In this document: positions 9,665 to 19,404 of the stretch, one piece after another
How the letters are laid out: each line of letters opens with the position of its first letter
How positions within the stretch are numbered: the stretch's first letter is position 1
NCBI RefSeq assembly: GCF_900115245.1
Contig: NZ_FOVT01000004.1
Location: 310,001 to 374,000 of the forward strand
Source of the DNA: Mesorhizobium sp. NFR06
GTDB taxonomy: Bacteria > Pseudomonadota > Alphaproteobacteria > Rhizobiales > Rhizobiaceae
Length of the DNA stretch: 64,000 nt
Direction of reading: 5' to 3'
The notes under the pieces: generated by a model
Told to the model about the DNA's origin: nothing
Databases searched by the model: none
The model's input: the letters and a program-made list of their open reading frames with translations, nothing else
Program-made: the position numbers and the translations under genes

Positions 9665-10309
9665 TCAGCTTTCAGGAAGAGGATAGGGGTGGGTCAGCAA
9701 CAGCGCCCGGCCGCGCTCCAGCGCGATGCCAAGCTGCCCCTTGACCTCGTTTGATATAGTGAGCGAGGAGCCGAACGCCACCTCGACGCGGTCGAGCGGC
9801 CATTTGGCCCCGGTGACCGTCAGGCCGGACAGGTCGGAGAAGCCAAGCACCGAAAACAAGGTGCCGTCCGCATAGTCGAAGCTGGCGCCGCCCGGCAAGA
9901 CCGGAATGCCTTCCTGGGCGCCGCTCGTCAGAAGCACGGTCGAGCCCGCCTCGGCCAGCCGGATCCCCAGCGCCAGATGCAGGAAGGCGTGGTCGGCGCG
10001 CTTGCCGCCGAAGGCGCCGGCGAGAATGAGGCTGGTAGCGCCGCGGTCGAGCGCTTCGGCGATGGCGAGCTCCCCGTCCGTCTTGTCTTTTTCGGCCGGA
10101 AACACCGTTCTGGGCACGGCGGCAAGGTCATCCGGCAGGTTGGGCGGCACGGAATCGAAATCGCCGACCCAGAGTTCCGGGATCAGCCCGAGCATGCGGG
10201 CATGGCCGATGCCGGCGTCGGCGGCGATGATGCGCGAGCCCGCGATCTGGCGTTCGAGCCGGGGCGTGCGGATGAGTTCGCCGCCAAGCAGGATGGTGAA
10301 TGTGCCCAT
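9665..10309 (-). CDS. thiN: Thiamine pyrophosphokinase
   Basis: 214 residues. It transfers pyrophosphate from ATP to thiamine to give TPP. Family landmarks are IIAADAGIGHA, WVGDFDSVP, KDKTDGELAI and GGKRADHAFLH, which carry the metal- and substrate-binding acidic residues. It is divergent from the TPP riboswitch and thiBPQ, so importer and kinase form one thiamine salvage unit. The minus-strand leader has no obvious second riboswitch. Confidence 0.93.
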   Translation of the reverse strand: MGTFTILLGGELIRTPRLERQIAGSRIIAADAGIGHARMLGLIPELWVGDFDSVPPNLPDDLAAVPRTVFPAEKDKTDGELAIAEALDRGATSLILAGAFGGKRADHAFLHLALGIRLAEAGSTVLLTSGAQEGIPVLPGGASFDYADGTLFSVLGFSDLSGLTVTGAKWPLDRVEVAFGSSLTISNEVKGQLGIALERGRALLLTHPYPLPES

Positions 10310-10441
10310 GGCCGTCGCCCTTACCAGCCCGCCGGGTGAAACGGAAGCCGGGCGGCGCCATAGATGGGGCCAAAGTCCGGCCCCTGCATTAGCTGCTCGG
10401 CAAACTTCCGCTTGCGCGTCGCTTCGGCCGGGCCTATCTGT

Positions 10442-10544
10442 CGAAACGCTCTAACGGGGTGCCGGACATGATCCGGCTGAGAGGCGAGAAGCCAACCCGC
10501 TGAACCTGATCCGGTTTGTACCGGCGGAGGGATTAGACGTTTCG
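10442..10544 (+). ncRNA. TPP (THI-box) riboswitch controlling thiBPQ
   Basis: All conserved blocks of the TPP riboswitch are present in order: GGGGTGCC, GGCTGAGA, ACCCGCTGAACCTGAT and ACCGGCGGAGGGA. The closing stem P1 can be extended: CGAAACG (10442-10448) with CGTTTCG (10538-10544), and TCTAA (10450-10454) with TTAGA (10533-10537). Downstream, CGCCTC (10555-10560) can pair with GAGGCG (10584-10589), which covers the thiB ribosome binding site. No U-tract terminator is visible, so regulation is probably translational. Confidence 0.96.
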
Positions 10545-10592
10545 GACCATCCGACGCCTCAATTCCTTGTCACTCGAACGAAGGAGGCGCCG

Positions 10593-11603
10593 ATGCGCGC
10601 AATGCTGTCCCATCTCATTCTCGCAACCGGTCTTGTTTCGATTCTGGCGGGCGTTGCGCCCGCCGCTGCGAAGGACAAGCTCACCGTCTACACCTATGAA
10701 AGCTTCACCGCGGACTGGGGTCCTGGACCAGCCGTCAAGAAAGAGTTCGAGGCCGAATGCGGCTGTGATCTCGAATTCGTCTCGGTCGCCGATGGCGTCG
10801 CCCTGCTCAACCGCGTCAAGCTGGAAGGCGCCGGCACCAAGGCCGATGTCGTGCTCGGCCTCGACACCAACCTGACCGCCGATGCCAAGGCGAGCGGCCT
10901 GTTTGCGCCGCATGACGAAGTGTCCGGCATCAACGTGCCGGGCGGCTGGAGCGACGACACTTTCGTGCCGTTCGACTACGGCTATTTCGCCATCGTCTAC
11001 GACACCGAAAAGCTGAAGAGCCCGCCGAAGAGCCTGAAGGAACTGGTCGAGGGTGCCAGCACCGACAAGATCGTCATCCAGGATCCGCGCACCTCGACGC
11101 CGGGCCTCGGGCTGCTCTTGTGGGTGAAGTCGGTCTATGGCGACAAGGCGCCGGAAGCCTGGGCAAAGCTCAAGCCGAAGGTTTTGACGGTGACGCCGGG
11201 CTGGAGCGAGGCCTATGGACTGTTCACCAAGGGCGAGGCGCCGATGGTGCTGTCCTACACCACCTCGCCGGCCTACCACATGGTGGCCGAAAACACCGAA
11301 CGCTACCAGGCCGCCTCCTTCGAGGAAGGCGAATATCTGCAGATCGAGGTGGCGGGCATCACCACGACCGGCGCGAAGAACCCGCTGGCGCAAAAGTTCA
11401 TAGCCTTCATGGCCGGGCCGAAATTCCAGGACGTCATCCCCGAGACCAACTGGATGTTCCCGGCCGGCAAGACCGACAAGCCGCTCAATCCGGCCTTCGA
11501 CAAGTTGGTGAAGCCGACCAAGACCCTTTTGTTCAACCCGCAAGAGGTCGCGGCCAACCGCAAGGCATGGGTGGATGAGTGGCTGGCGGTGATGAGCAAG
11601 TAG
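10593..11603 (+). CDS. thiB: Thiamine ABC transporter, periplasmic binding protein
   Basis: 336 residues with a signal peptide ([20 protein letters not shown], cleavage after APAAA). The mature start [18 protein letters not shown] is the ThiB signature, and [19 protein letters not shown] is also conserved. It captures thiamine or its phosphates for ThiPQ. The ATG is preceded by AAGGAGG (10581-10587), the site predicted to be masked by the riboswitch expression platform. It is first in thiBPQ; a large palindrome separates it from thiP. Confidence 0.96.
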   Translation: MRAMLSHLILATGLVSILAGVAPAAAKDKLTVYTYESFTADWGPGPAVKKEFEAECGCDLEFVSVADGVALLNRVKLEGAGTKADVVLGLDTNLTADAKASGLFAPHDEVSGINVPGGWSDDTFVPFDYGYFAIVYDTEKLKSPPKSLKELVEGASTDKIVIQDPRTSTPGLGLLLWVKSVYGDKAPEAWAKLKPKVLTVTPGWSEAYGLFTKGEAPMVLSYTTSPAYHMVAENTERYQAASFEEGEYLQIEVAGITTTGAKNPLAQKFIAFMAGPKFQDVIPETNWMFPAGKTDKPLNPAFDKLVKPTKTLLFNPQEVAANRKAWVDEWLAVMSK

Positions 11604-11642
11604 GTGATTTTGGTTACTATCTTCCAAGATGATTGTTCTGCG

Positions 11643-11844
11643 GCGCCCCCCTCTGTCCTGCCCGTCCTTCGCAGCAGCTGCGCTGCACCTGCGGAGGGTG
11701 GACCGGACATCTCCCCCACAAGGGGGGAGATTGGCTGCTTCGGCGCCTTGCTCAACCCTGCTGCGTTGGAGATTGGCGAAAGCCGGCGTGACTGCTGATC
11801 TCCCCCCTCGTGGGGGAGATGTCCGGCAAGACAGAGGGGGGCGC
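11643..11844. repeat. Nested palindromic repeat between thiB and thiP
   Basis: About 200 bp with three nested perfect inverted repeats: GCGCCCCCCTCTGTC (11643-11657) with 11830-11844; CCGGACATCTCCCCC (11704-11718) with 11812-11826; GGGGGGAGAT (11722-11731) with 11798-11807. Such CTCCCCC...GGGGGAG elements are common in Mesorhizobium. In the thiBPQ transcript it would fold into a long hairpin. Confidence 0.85.
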
Positions 11845-11887
11845 GAAGGAACGCGGCGCCCGCTAGTTCAAGCCGACATGGTGCAGC

Positions 11888-13510
11888 GTGCAGTCCGCGC
11901 CCCGCTCTGACTCCCGTATCACCGCCGGCATCGTTGCCCTCGCAGCCATTGCCCTGCTCATCGGCGGCGCCTTCGCCGGGCTTATCCTCGAAGGCGCGCA
12001 CGACCCGTCCGGCGCTGTCGTGGCCTTCGACGGTTATCTCCTGCGTGTCGCCCGCTTCACGCTCTGGCAGGCGCTGCTGTCGACGCTGCTGTCGGTCGCG
12101 CCGGCGCTGCTCGTGGCGCGCGCTTTGTCGAGGCACCCAAGCTTCCCGGGTCGCCGCCTGATCCTGCAGCTCTTCACCGTGCCGCTGGCTTTGCCGGCTA
12201 TCGTCGCCGCCCTCGGGGTGTTGGCGCTCTACGGCCGTGCCGGCTATTTTGCCGGCGTCCTTGCCGGGCTTGGCGGCGGGGAATGGCCCGGTGTCTACGG
12301 CCTCTCCGGCATTCTCGTCGCCCATGTCTTCTTCAATCTGCCACTGGCCTCGCGCCTGTTCCTCGAGGCGTTGGGCACCGTCCCCGCCGACCAATGGCGG
12401 CTGGCGAGCCAGCTTGGCATGGGCGCCCGGCCGGCCTTCTTGATGATCGAATGGCCGGTGCTGCGCGCGGCCCTGCCGGGGATTGCCGGACTGGTCTTCA
12501 TGCTCTGCATCACCTCCTTCACCATCGTGCTGACGCTGGGCGGCGGTCCGGCCGCGACGACGCTGGAGGTCGCCATCTACCAGGCGCTGCGCTTCGACTT
12601 CGATCCCGCGCGCGCCGTGGTGCTGACGCTGCTGCAGATCGCGCTGACCTTCGTCGTGGTCATCATGCTCACGCGGCTCGGCGCCAATATGGTCGGCGAC
12701 GCCAATCTGCCGGTGGCGCCGCGTCGCTACCTCTCGGCAGGCCGGGTGGAAAGCGCGCTGAACGCCGGCCTCATCGCGCTTGCGCTGCTGTTCGTTGCCG
12801 GACCGATGGCGGCAACGGTGTTTTCAGGCCTGGAGCCCGATCTCGGGCGGTTGGCCCGTGAAGCGGCGGTGCGCCGCGCGACGCTCACCAGCGCAAGCCT
12901 TGCCTTCCTTGCGGCGCTGCTGGCGGTGACGTTGTCGCTGGCGCTGATTGCGGCGCGGCGCGCGCTGGCGCTGCGGCGCGGGACAGGCGCCGCCATGAGC
13001 CTGCTCGAACATGCCGCCGACACCGGCGCCGGCTTCGTCCTCGTCGTGCCGCCGATCGTGCTTGGCGCCGGCTGGTTCCTGGCGCTGCGCAGCGTCACCG
13101 ATGTCTTTGGCGTCGCGCCCGTCATGGTAGTCGCCGTCAACGCGGTGATGGCGATGCCGTTTGCCATCCGCGCCATTCGCCCGGCCTATGACGCGGCAAG
13201 CGAGCGTCACGAGCGGCTTTGCCTGGCGCTCGGCATTTCCGGCTGGAACCGGCTATGCCTGATCGACTGGCCGTCGCTGAGGCGGCCGCTGGCAACCGGC
13301 TTTGCGTTCGCCATGGCGCTATCGCTGGGCGATCTCGGCGTGATCGCGCTGTTCGGCAGCGATTCCGTGCAGACCTTGCCCTATCTGCTGCTCGCGCGCA
13401 TGAGCAGCTACCGCACAGCCGACGCCGCGGGACTCGCCTTGCTGCTCGGTCTCGTCTGCCTGATGCTGGTGGTTGCCGCCGACTGGCTGGGGCGGGAAGG
13501 AAGATCATGA
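11888..13510 (+). CDS. thiP: Thiamine ABC transporter permease
   Basis: 540 residues and about twelve membrane segments in two fused permease halves, as usual for ThiP. Each half carries the EAA-type cytoplasmic loop (near [18 protein letters not shown] and [15 protein letters not shown]). The start is taken as GTG at 11888; the leader lacks a strong Shine-Dalgarno, so the exact start is uncertain. It overlaps thiQ by four bases (ATGA), which implies translational coupling. Confidence 0.94.
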   Translation: MQSAPRSDSRITAGIVALAAIALLIGGAFAGLILEGAHDPSGAVVAFDGYLLRVARFTLWQALLSTLLSVAPALLVARALSRHPSFPGRRLILQLFTVPLALPAIVAALGVLALYGRAGYFAGVLAGLGGGEWPGVYGLSGILVAHVFFNLPLASRLFLEALGTVPADQWRLASQLGMGARPAFLMIEWPVLRAALPGIAGLVFMLCITSFTIVLTLGGGPAATTLEVAIYQALRFDFDPARAVVLTLLQIALTFVVVIMLTRLGANMVGDANLPVAPRRYLSAGRVESALNAGLIALALLFVAGPMAATVFSGLEPDLGRLAREAAVRRATLTSASLAFLAALLAVTLSLALIAARRALALRRGTGAAMSLLEHAADTGAGFVLVVPPIVLGAGWFLALRSVTDVFGVAPVMVVAVNAVMAMPFAIRAIRPAYDAASERHERLCLALGISGWNRLCLIDWPSLRRPLATGFAFAMALSLGDLGVIALFGSDSVQTLPYLLLARMSSYRTADAAGLALLLGLVCLMLVVAADWLGREGRS

Positions 13511-14295
13511 CGACGACCATCAATGGCGCCGCCGCGGAAAAGGCTCTCGCCGTCGCGCTTGATGGCGTCGCGTTCAGCTATGGCGAGGCGTCCTTCCGCT
13601 TCAACGCCGAATTCGCGGCCGGCAGGATCACCGCCATCATGGGGCCGAGCGGGTCGGGCAAATCGACGTTGCTCAATCTGATAGCCGGCTTCGAAGCCCC
13701 GGATACCGGCAAGGTGCTGATCGGCGGGGCCGATCTGGGCAATGCGCCGCCTTCGGCGCGGCCGGTGTCGATGGTGTTCCAGGAAAACAATCTGTTCGCG
13801 CATCTTTCAGTCGAGGCCAATGTCGGGCTCGGCCGCTCGCCGTCGCTCAAGCTCGGCGACGCCGATCGCGTCGCCGTCACCGAGGCGCTGGCGCGCGTCG
13901 GTCTTGCCGGCAAGGAGAAACGGCTGCCGCGCGAGCTATCCGGCGGCGAACGGCAACGCGTCGCGCTGGCGAGGGTCCTGCTGCGCGACCGGCCCGTGCT
14001 GCTGCTCGACGAACCATTTGCGTCGCTTGGGCCGGCCTTGCGCGCCGACATGCTCGACCTGGTCGCCGATATCCATGCCGAGCGGCATATGACGGTGCTT
14101 TTCGTCACGCATCAGCCGGAGGATGCACGCCACATCGGGCAGGACGTCGCTTTTCTCGACGAGGGCACGATTGCGGCGACCGGGCCGGCCGACGATTTCT
14201 TCAACCGGTCTGGACCCGAGGCCTTCCGGCGCTATATCGGCGATCGTGGCGGCGGCGTTGCCGGATCACAACATGTTGCCCGGAAGCGGACATAA
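13507..14295 (+). CDS. thiQ: Thiamine ABC transporter ATP-binding protein
   Basis: 262 residues. Walker A is GPSGSGKST, signature [11 protein letters not shown], Walker [14 protein letters not shown], with the switch His in [11 protein letters not shown]. It drives thiamine import through ThiP. The ATG at 13507 overlaps the thiP stop. An upstream extension of the open frame overlaps thiP and has no domain, so this start is preferred. Last gene of thiBPQ. Confidence 0.95.
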   Translation: MTTTINGAAAEKALAVALDGVAFSYGEASFRFNAEFAAGRITAIMGPSGSGKSTLLNLIAGFEAPDTGKVLIGGADLGNAPPSARPVSMVFQENNLFAHLSVEANVGLGRSPSLKLGDADRVAVTEALARVGLAGKEKRLPRELSGGERQRVALARVLLRDRPVLLLDEPFASLGPALRADMLDLVADIHAERHMTVLFVTHQPEDARHIGQDVAFLDEGTIAATGPADDFFNRSGPEAFRRYIGDRGGGVAGSQHVARKRT

Positions 14296-14476
14296 TTTAC
14301 GGCCAAACCGGCAAAGGGCGATCCGGCGTTTGCTTGCCTTGTCCGGAGGAGTGTGGCTAGGTCCGGCCATACCGGTCCGGCTCAAGCCGTGATTTGCCGA
14401 AAGATTTCGAAAGGAAGCCGATCTGACGACCGGCATCGAGAGAGCGTGGACGAGGCCGCTGGCGCGATTTTTCGCG

Positions 14477-15919
14477 ATGGCTGGCTTTGCCGTGGCGCTG
14501 GCGAGCTGCCAGATGTTCACGCCGCCGGACGTGCAGGAGAACGGCTTCCAGCCCTCCGACAGGCCGATCACCGTCGACAATGTCGTGGCCAACGCCAAGC
14601 TCGCCGAAATGGCGAAGGCGCAGCATCCGCGCATCCTGGCCACTTATGGCGGCGAATATTCCGACCCCAAGCTCGAACGCATGGTGGCCAAGGTCGTCGG
14701 CAACCTGACCGTGGTGTCGGCCAACCCGACCCAGACCTATCGCATCACCATCCTCAACTCGCCCAACGTTAACGCTTTCGCGCTGCCGGGCGGCTATCTC
14801 TATGTGACGCGCGGCCTGCTGGCGCTGGCCAATGACTCTTCAGAGCTTGCCGCCGTCATCGCGCACGAGATGGGCCACGTCACCGCCAATCATGGGCTGC
14901 AGCGGCAGCAGCTCGAGGCCGAGGAAGGCCTGGCGACCAAGGTGGTTTCCGACGTGCTTGGCGACAGCCCGACCGCCAAGGCGGCGCTGATCCGCGGCAA
15001 GCTGAGGCTCGCACAATTCTCGCGCAACCAGGAACTGCAGGCCGACGCCATCGGCATCAAGTCGATCGGCGAGGCGGGCTACGATCCCTATGCGGCGGGC
15101 CGTTTCCTGCAGTCGATGTCGGCCTATACCGATTTCCGTTCGGTCAGCGGCGCCACCGACGCCAGCCTCGATTTCCTGGCCACCCATCCCAACACGCCGC
15201 AACGCATCGAGTTGGCGCAACGCCTTGCGCGCAATTTCGGCCCGCCGGGCGTCGGCACGCGCGACCGCGACGCTTTCCTCGCCGGCATTGACGGCCTGCT
15301 TTACGGCGACACGCCGGAAGAAGGCTATGTGCGCGGCCAAACCTTCATGCACCCCAATCTCGGCGTCTCGTTCACGGTGCCGGACGGGTTCGTCATCGAC
15401 AATTCGGCTGCCGCCGTCACCGCGACAGGGCCCGGCGACATCGCCATTCGCTTCGACGGCGTGGCGATCGACAAGTCGGTCTCGCTCACGGATTACATCC
15501 GCAGCGGCTGGGTGGCGGGGCTGGAAGACGCCAGCGTGCGTCAGGACACGATCAACGGCAACGAGGCGGCGATGGCGCATGCCAGCGCGCAAGGCTGGCA
15601 GTTCGACATCGCGGTGATCCGCGCCGGCGGGCAGGTCTACAGGTTGCTGACGGCCGCGCCTTCGGCCAGCGCCGCGCTCGACCCGGTCGCGCGCTCGGTC
15701 AGCGGTTCCTTCCGCGTGCTCAGCCCGGCAGAGAAGGCGGCATTGAAGCCGCTGCATATCCGGGTCGTCACCGTTCAGGCGGGCCAGACCATGGGCTCGC
15801 TCGCTGCCCAGATGGTCGGCGTCGACCGCAAGCTCGACCTGTTCCGGGTGCTCAACGCCATGTCGCCCGGCGCCACCGTGTCGACCGGCGACAAGGTCAA
15901 GATCGTTACCGACAAGTAA
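14477..15919 (+). CDS. M48-family metalloprotease lipoprotein with LysM-like tail
   Basis: 480 residues from the first in-frame ATG. The zinc site AVIAHEMGHVTANHG carries HExxH, and the downstream Glu lies in NQELQADAIG, as in BepA/YfgC-type envelope proteases. The C terminus (VQAGQTMGSLAAQM to GDKVKIV) resembles a LysM-type module. The lipobox LASC comes only eleven residues after the ATG with no positive n-region. In frame upstream, a CTG at 14423 follows AAGGAAG (14411-14417) and would add an Arg-rich n-region (GIERAWTRPLARFF) giving a normal lipoprotein signal. The true start is therefore probably CTG at 14423. Role: likely outer-membrane protein quality control. Confidence 0.88.
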   Translation: MAGFAVALASCQMFTPPDVQENGFQPSDRPITVDNVVANAKLAEMAKAQHPRILATYGGEYSDPKLERMVAKVVGNLTVVSANPTQTYRITILNSPNVNAFALPGGYLYVTRGLLALANDSSELAAVIAHEMGHVTANHGLQRQQLEAEEGLATKVVSDVLGDSPTAKAALIRGKLRLAQFSRNQELQADAIGIKSIGEAGYDPYAAGRFLQSMSAYTDFRSVSGATDASLDFLATHPNTPQRIELAQRLARNFGPPGVGTRDRDAFLAGIDGLLYGDTPEEGYVRGQTFMHPNLGVSFTVPDGFVIDNSAAAVTATGPGDIAIRFDGVAIDKSVSLTDYIRSGWVAGLEDASVRQDTINGNEAAMAHASAQGWQFDIAVIRAGGQVYRLLTAAPSASAALDPVARSVSGSFRVLSPAEKAALKPLHIRVVTVQAGQTMGSLAAQMVGVDRKLDLFRVLNAMSPGATVSTGDKVKIVTDK

Positions 15920-16043
15920 ATCCCCGCAGGGGCAAACAAGCCGCTGTTGGCGGCGGCCGCATGTGCGCCACGGCCACTATCCGATGTCGGAACCATTTGC
16001 GGCCGATGACAGCAACACCGCATTGCTGCCATCGCGGGCGCGA

Positions 16044-18368
16044 TCAGCTGTCGCTATTATTATTATCGCTATTATCATTATTATTATCGCTGCTATCATT
16101 ATTGCTATTGCTGCCACCGCCTCGGGGCTGTGGCTGACTGCGGTCGCCGTTACTGCCGCGCCAAGGCACAGGCCCGGTTTCGTTTTGCACCGGCTTGCTC
16201 GTGAGGGTCTTCGGTTTCGGCGCGGGCACGCGGACCACCTTTATCTTCGTGATGATCTTCGGCGGGACTTTGCACGCCGCGACCGTCAGCGGGCCGCGTC
16301 CGGCCAGCCCGAGAATGCTCATCGAATATTTTTCCTGCCGCTCGATGCCGGCTTTGAGGAAAGCCAGGGCGCGGGCCGGATCGGCGGGCATGCCGTTGCG
16401 GCCTTCCTTGAAGATCACTGCGAGATCGTTCATGGCGTTGATATGCCCCATCGCAGCCGCCTTGAGCAGCAGGTCCAAGCCCTTGCCGGCATCGCGCTCG
16501 ACGCCGACACCATCGAACAGGGCGCGCCCCCAGGCGGCCATGGCGTAACCATCTCCCTTGTCGGAGGCCTGCGAATAGAAGCTGTTCGCTCTGGTGAGAT
16601 CGACGGCCGTTCCCGTTCCGGACGACGCGATGTAGCCGAGCTCGAAGACGGCGCGGATATGGCCCTTGTCGGCAGCATCCTGGATGGCCTTCCGTGCTTC
16701 GTCGACCTTGCCGGCCGCCAGCAGCGCGCGTCCGAGTTCGTAGTGAAAGCGGGCGACTTCGGGGTAGGTCTTCACCGCAGCTTCGCAGGCCTCCACCGCG
16801 CCGCCGCCGATCTCGTTCGGCAACCGGCCGGGGACGACACCCTGCGAGTCGAGCGGTTCGCCCGCGGCCCGGTCGCAAGGGTCGATGGCTGGCGACAGCT
16901 TCATCGTCGCCGGCTTGGATGCATTGCCGGCGCGGATTTCGAAGCCGACCTCGACCGGAGCCGCCGAGCCGATCTGCGGCTCATAACGCAAATTGCCGAC
17001 GTCATTGGCCATCAGGCTCGATTGAGGCGACAGGATGCGATCGGGCAGCGACAAGGTTCCGGTTGCCGGATAGCTTGCCAGCTGCAGGCTGATCGCCGGA
17101 TCCTTCGTCGGGAAATCCAGCTTCAGCGGAACCGGTCCGACACCGACCGGAACGCTGATGTCGCGGTTGCCGATCGCCTCGGCGGCGCCGCTGACGTGGA
17201 TGCCGCGCTCCAGCACTTGCTGTTTCTGCCCGGCCTTCAGCGACGCCATGAGTTGCTGGCCCTCGTCGCCCTCGCCGTTCTTGACACGCACGATGAGGAC
17301 ACCCTGGGTTTCGCCGCCCAAGTCGTCATGTGTGAAGTAGGTCAGCGTTTCCACCTGCTCCTGCGCGCCGAAGATCCGCGGCGCCTCCATGCGCAGGCGC
17401 GGCAGGTCCTTGCCCTGTATAGGCTCGCCCTTGGCGACCGGTTTGCCATCAAGTACCAGGCGTCCGAGCGCCGGAAGGGTTTCGATGCTGACGGTGACCG
17501 GACCGCCATAGACATCGACAGGCGCCGGCAGGTCCAAAACGACGGGTCCGACGCCCGAGGGCACCACTTTCTCCATCACCGGCGGAAGCGCGGGTTGGCT
17601 CGGGCGGCGCATCAGCACCACGTCGTCGATCAGCGAGGAGTTCTCCCAGGGAACCTGCTTGCCGTTGGTCGCCTTGACCACATCGCGGCGCACGGCCGCC
17701 ATGACAGAGCGTATCTCCTGGTTCGGCGCCAGCGCGCGGCGGGAAAAGGCGGACGAAAACGGGCTGACGTTGCCGGACCCGTCATAGGCGACCGCACCGG
17801 GCTCCGTGGCGAAGGCGATCAGCGTGTTTTGAGAGCTTGCCAGCTGAGCAAGGCCGGTGCCGCCCGCGACGATCAGCTGGTCGCGCAGCCAATAGTCCTT
17901 GCGCGGGAAAGGATTGTTGCGGCAAGCGTCGAGGATGACCACCTGGATCTTCGATTTGGCGCGCAACTGCTGCAGCACGTCGTTGACCTTGATTGCCTGA
18001 ATTTCCATGTCCGCGGCATCTTTCAGCGACGCGTCGACGGGGATCAGGAAATTCTCGCCGCCGACCTGAAAGCCGTGGCCTGAATAATAGACGACCGCCA
18101 GATCGGCGCCGTCTGCCGCCGCGAGATAGTTGCGGAACTGATCTTCGAACTGGAGCTTGGTCAGGTCCTTGGCAGTGAACACCTCGAAGCCGGCCAGCCT
18201 GAACGTCTTCGACACACCGTCGGCGTCCTTGTCCGGGTTTTTGAGCGCCGGGATTTCGCGGTATTCGGAATTGCCGATGACAAAGGCAACCCTTCGATCG
18301 GCGCGTGCCTGGATCGTCGTGAGGCCCACGAGCATCAAGGCCGCAAGGAGCACGCAGCATCGGAGCAT
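16044..18368 (-). CDS. Periplasmic caspase-like (C14) protein with Sel1-like repeats
   Basis: 774 residues. A signal peptide (about 1-23, ending QARA) is followed by a caspase-type domain with the catalytic dyad His98 (VVYYSGHGF) and Cys149 (ILDACRNNPF), so it may be an active cysteine protease outside the cytoplasm. A beta-rich middle (about 270-500) has internal similarity. The C-terminal half contains TPR/Sel1-type helices (AVFELGYIASSGTGTAVD, GYAMAAWGRALFDGVGVERD, INAMNDLAVIFKEG). The last about 25 residues are almost only Asn, Asp and Ser, encoded by a trinucleotide repeat. Single gene; targets unknown. Confidence 0.87.
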   Translation of the reverse strand: MLRCCVLLAALMLVGLTTIQARADRRVAFVIGNSEYREIPALKNPDKDADGVSKTFRLAGFEVFTAKDLTKLQFEDQFRNYLAAADGADLAVVYYSGHGFQVGGENFLIPVDASLKDAADMEIQAIKVNDVLQQLRAKSKIQVVILDACRNNPFPRKDYWLRDQLIVAGGTGLAQLASSQNTLIAFATEPGAVAYDGSGNVSPFSSAFSRRALAPNQEIRSVMAAVRRDVVKATNGKQVPWENSSLIDDVVLMRRPSQPALPPVMEKVVPSGVGPVVLDLPAPVDVYGGPVTVSIETLPALGRLVLDGKPVAKGEPIQGKDLPRLRMEAPRIFGAQEQVETLTYFTHDDLGGETQGVLIVRVKNGEGDEGQQLMASLKAGQKQQVLERGIHVSGAAEAIGNRDISVPVGVGPVPLKLDFPTKDPAISLQLASYPATGTLSLPDRILSPQSSLMANDVGNLRYEPQIGSAAPVEVGFEIRAGNASKPATMKLSPAIDPCDRAAGEPLDSQGVVPGRLPNEIGGGAVEACEAAVKTYPEVARFHYELGRALLAAGKVDEARKAIQDAADKGHIRAVFELGYIASSGTGTAVDLTRANSFYSQASDKGDGYAMAAWGRALFDGVGVERDAGKGLDLLLKAAAMGHINAMNDLAVIFKEGRNGMPADPARALAFLKAGIERQEKYSMSILGLAGRGPLTVAACKVPPKIITKIKVVRVPAPKPKTLTSKPVQNETGPVPWRGSNGDRSQPQPRGGGSNSNNDSSDNNNDNSDNNNSDS
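16054..16113. repeat. ATT/ATC trinucleotide repeat in the 3' end of the caspase-like gene
   Basis: A run of TATTATTATTATCGC-type units in three imperfect blocks. It is the most AT-rich coding stretch nearby in an otherwise GC-rich region and encodes the Asn/Asp/Ser tail. Repeats of this kind slip readily; all units are multiples of three, so length changes keep the frame. Confidence 0.8.
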
Positions 18369-18465
18369 GGCGAATCCCCCATCGGTTACGATCTGGAGGC
18401 TTAAAAAGGCCGATTGCGGCTCAATGGTCTGTTAAAGAGCTCACAATTCACGGATAAGGTGAAGA

Positions 18466-18530
18466 AAAATTGCCGCGATGGCGATATATTCTTATTTAAT
18501 AAATAGATAATATCGTTTTTCGGCAATTTT
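18466..18530 (-). terminator. AT-rich long hairpin, probable terminator of rpoH2
   Basis: AAAATTGCCG (18466-18475) is perfectly inverted by CGGCAATTTT (18521-18530); inside, CGATAT and ATATCG also pair. On the minus strand the right-hand arm is followed by TTTTTC. It begins 11 bases past the rpoH2 stop and also lies in the leader region of the caspase-like gene. Confidence 0.6.
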
Positions 18531-18540
18531 ATATCAATTT

Positions 18541-19404
18541 TCAGGCCGCTTCCGCCAGGAAGTCAGGGTTCTGCTTCACCAGTGCCAGCTTTAGCTTTTC
18601 CATGGCACGCGCCTCGATCTGGCGCACCCGCTCTTTGGAGATGCCGAGCTGCTCGCCAAGCGATTCCAGCGTGGCGCCGTCATCGCTCAGCCTGCGCTCC
18701 TCGATGATCCGAAGCTCGCGGGCGTTGAGCGCCCCGAGCGCACTTTTGAGCCAGTCGGCCCGGCGCTGGATGTCGATCCTTTCGCCGACGATCTCGTCGG
18801 GCAGCGGGTCTTCGCAGACCAGGAAATCCATCCGCTCGGCGGCACCGTTCTCGTCGGCCAAAGGCGCGTTGAGCGAGCTGTCGGGGGAGGAAAGGCGTGA
18901 ATCCATCATCGCTACGTCGGCCTCCGGCACGCCGAGCGCCGCCGAGACCTCACGGTAGAGCGAGGCATTGGAGATCGGCTCGGCGCCATTGGCGAGGCGG
19001 GCGCGCAAACGTCTCAGATTGAAGAACAGCGCCTTCTGCGCCGAACTGGTGCCGCCGCGCACGATCGACCAGTTGCGCAGGATGTAATCCTGCATCGAGG
19101 CGCGGATCCACCAGGTGGCATAGGTCGAGAAGCGCACCTCGCGCGCCGGCTCGAAGCGGGCCGCCGCCTCGAGCAGACCGACATGGCCTTCCTGGATCAA
19201 ATCGCCGAGTGGCAGGCCGTAATGGCGGAATCTCGAGGCCATGGAGATGACCAGGCGCATATGGGCGACGGTGATCCTGTGCAGCGCGTGCTGGTCGTTC
19301 TCTTCCTTCCAGCGCAGCGCCAGAACATGCTCCTCGTCGCGCTCGAGATAAGGAGCCCTCATTGCCGCCCGGACCAGTGTCCGTCCTGCCGCGTCCTCGA
19401 TCAT
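18541..19404 (-). CDS. rpoH2: RNA polymerase sigma-32 type factor RpoH2
   Basis: 287 residues. Sigma-70 region 2 includes LIQEGHVGLLEAAARFEP and FSTYATWWIRASMQDYIL; region 4 is TLESLGEQLGISKERVRQIEARAM. The RpoH-box region (ALFFNLRRLRARL) identifies the heat-shock type. Its divergence from canonical RpoH1 and its promoter suggest the rhizobial second copy, which serves oxidative and general stress. The ATG at 19404 is preceded by AAAAGGAGCC. A perfect EcfG-type promoter lies about 70 bases upstream, so it is probably a target of the general stress ECF sigma factor. Confidence 0.92.
   Translation of the reverse strand: MIEDAAGRTLVRAAMRAPYLERDEEHVLALRWKEENDQHALHRITVAHMRLVISMASRFRHYGLPLGDLIQEGHVGLLEAAARFEPAREVRFSTYATWWIRASMQDYILRNWSIVRGGTSSAQKALFFNLRRLRARLANGAEPISNASLYREVSAALGVPEADVAMMDSRLSSPDSSLNAPLADENGAAERMDFLVCEDPLPDEIVGERIDIQRRADWLKSALGALNARELRIIEERRLSDDGATLESLGEQLGISKERVRQIEARAMEKLKLALVKQNPDFLAEAA

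Noticed and set aside
15963..18083. 706-codon plus-strand frame opposite the caspase-like gene
   Set aside because: No domain, His/Arg/Asp-rich shadow composition; the minus strand has a signal peptide and catalytic motifs.
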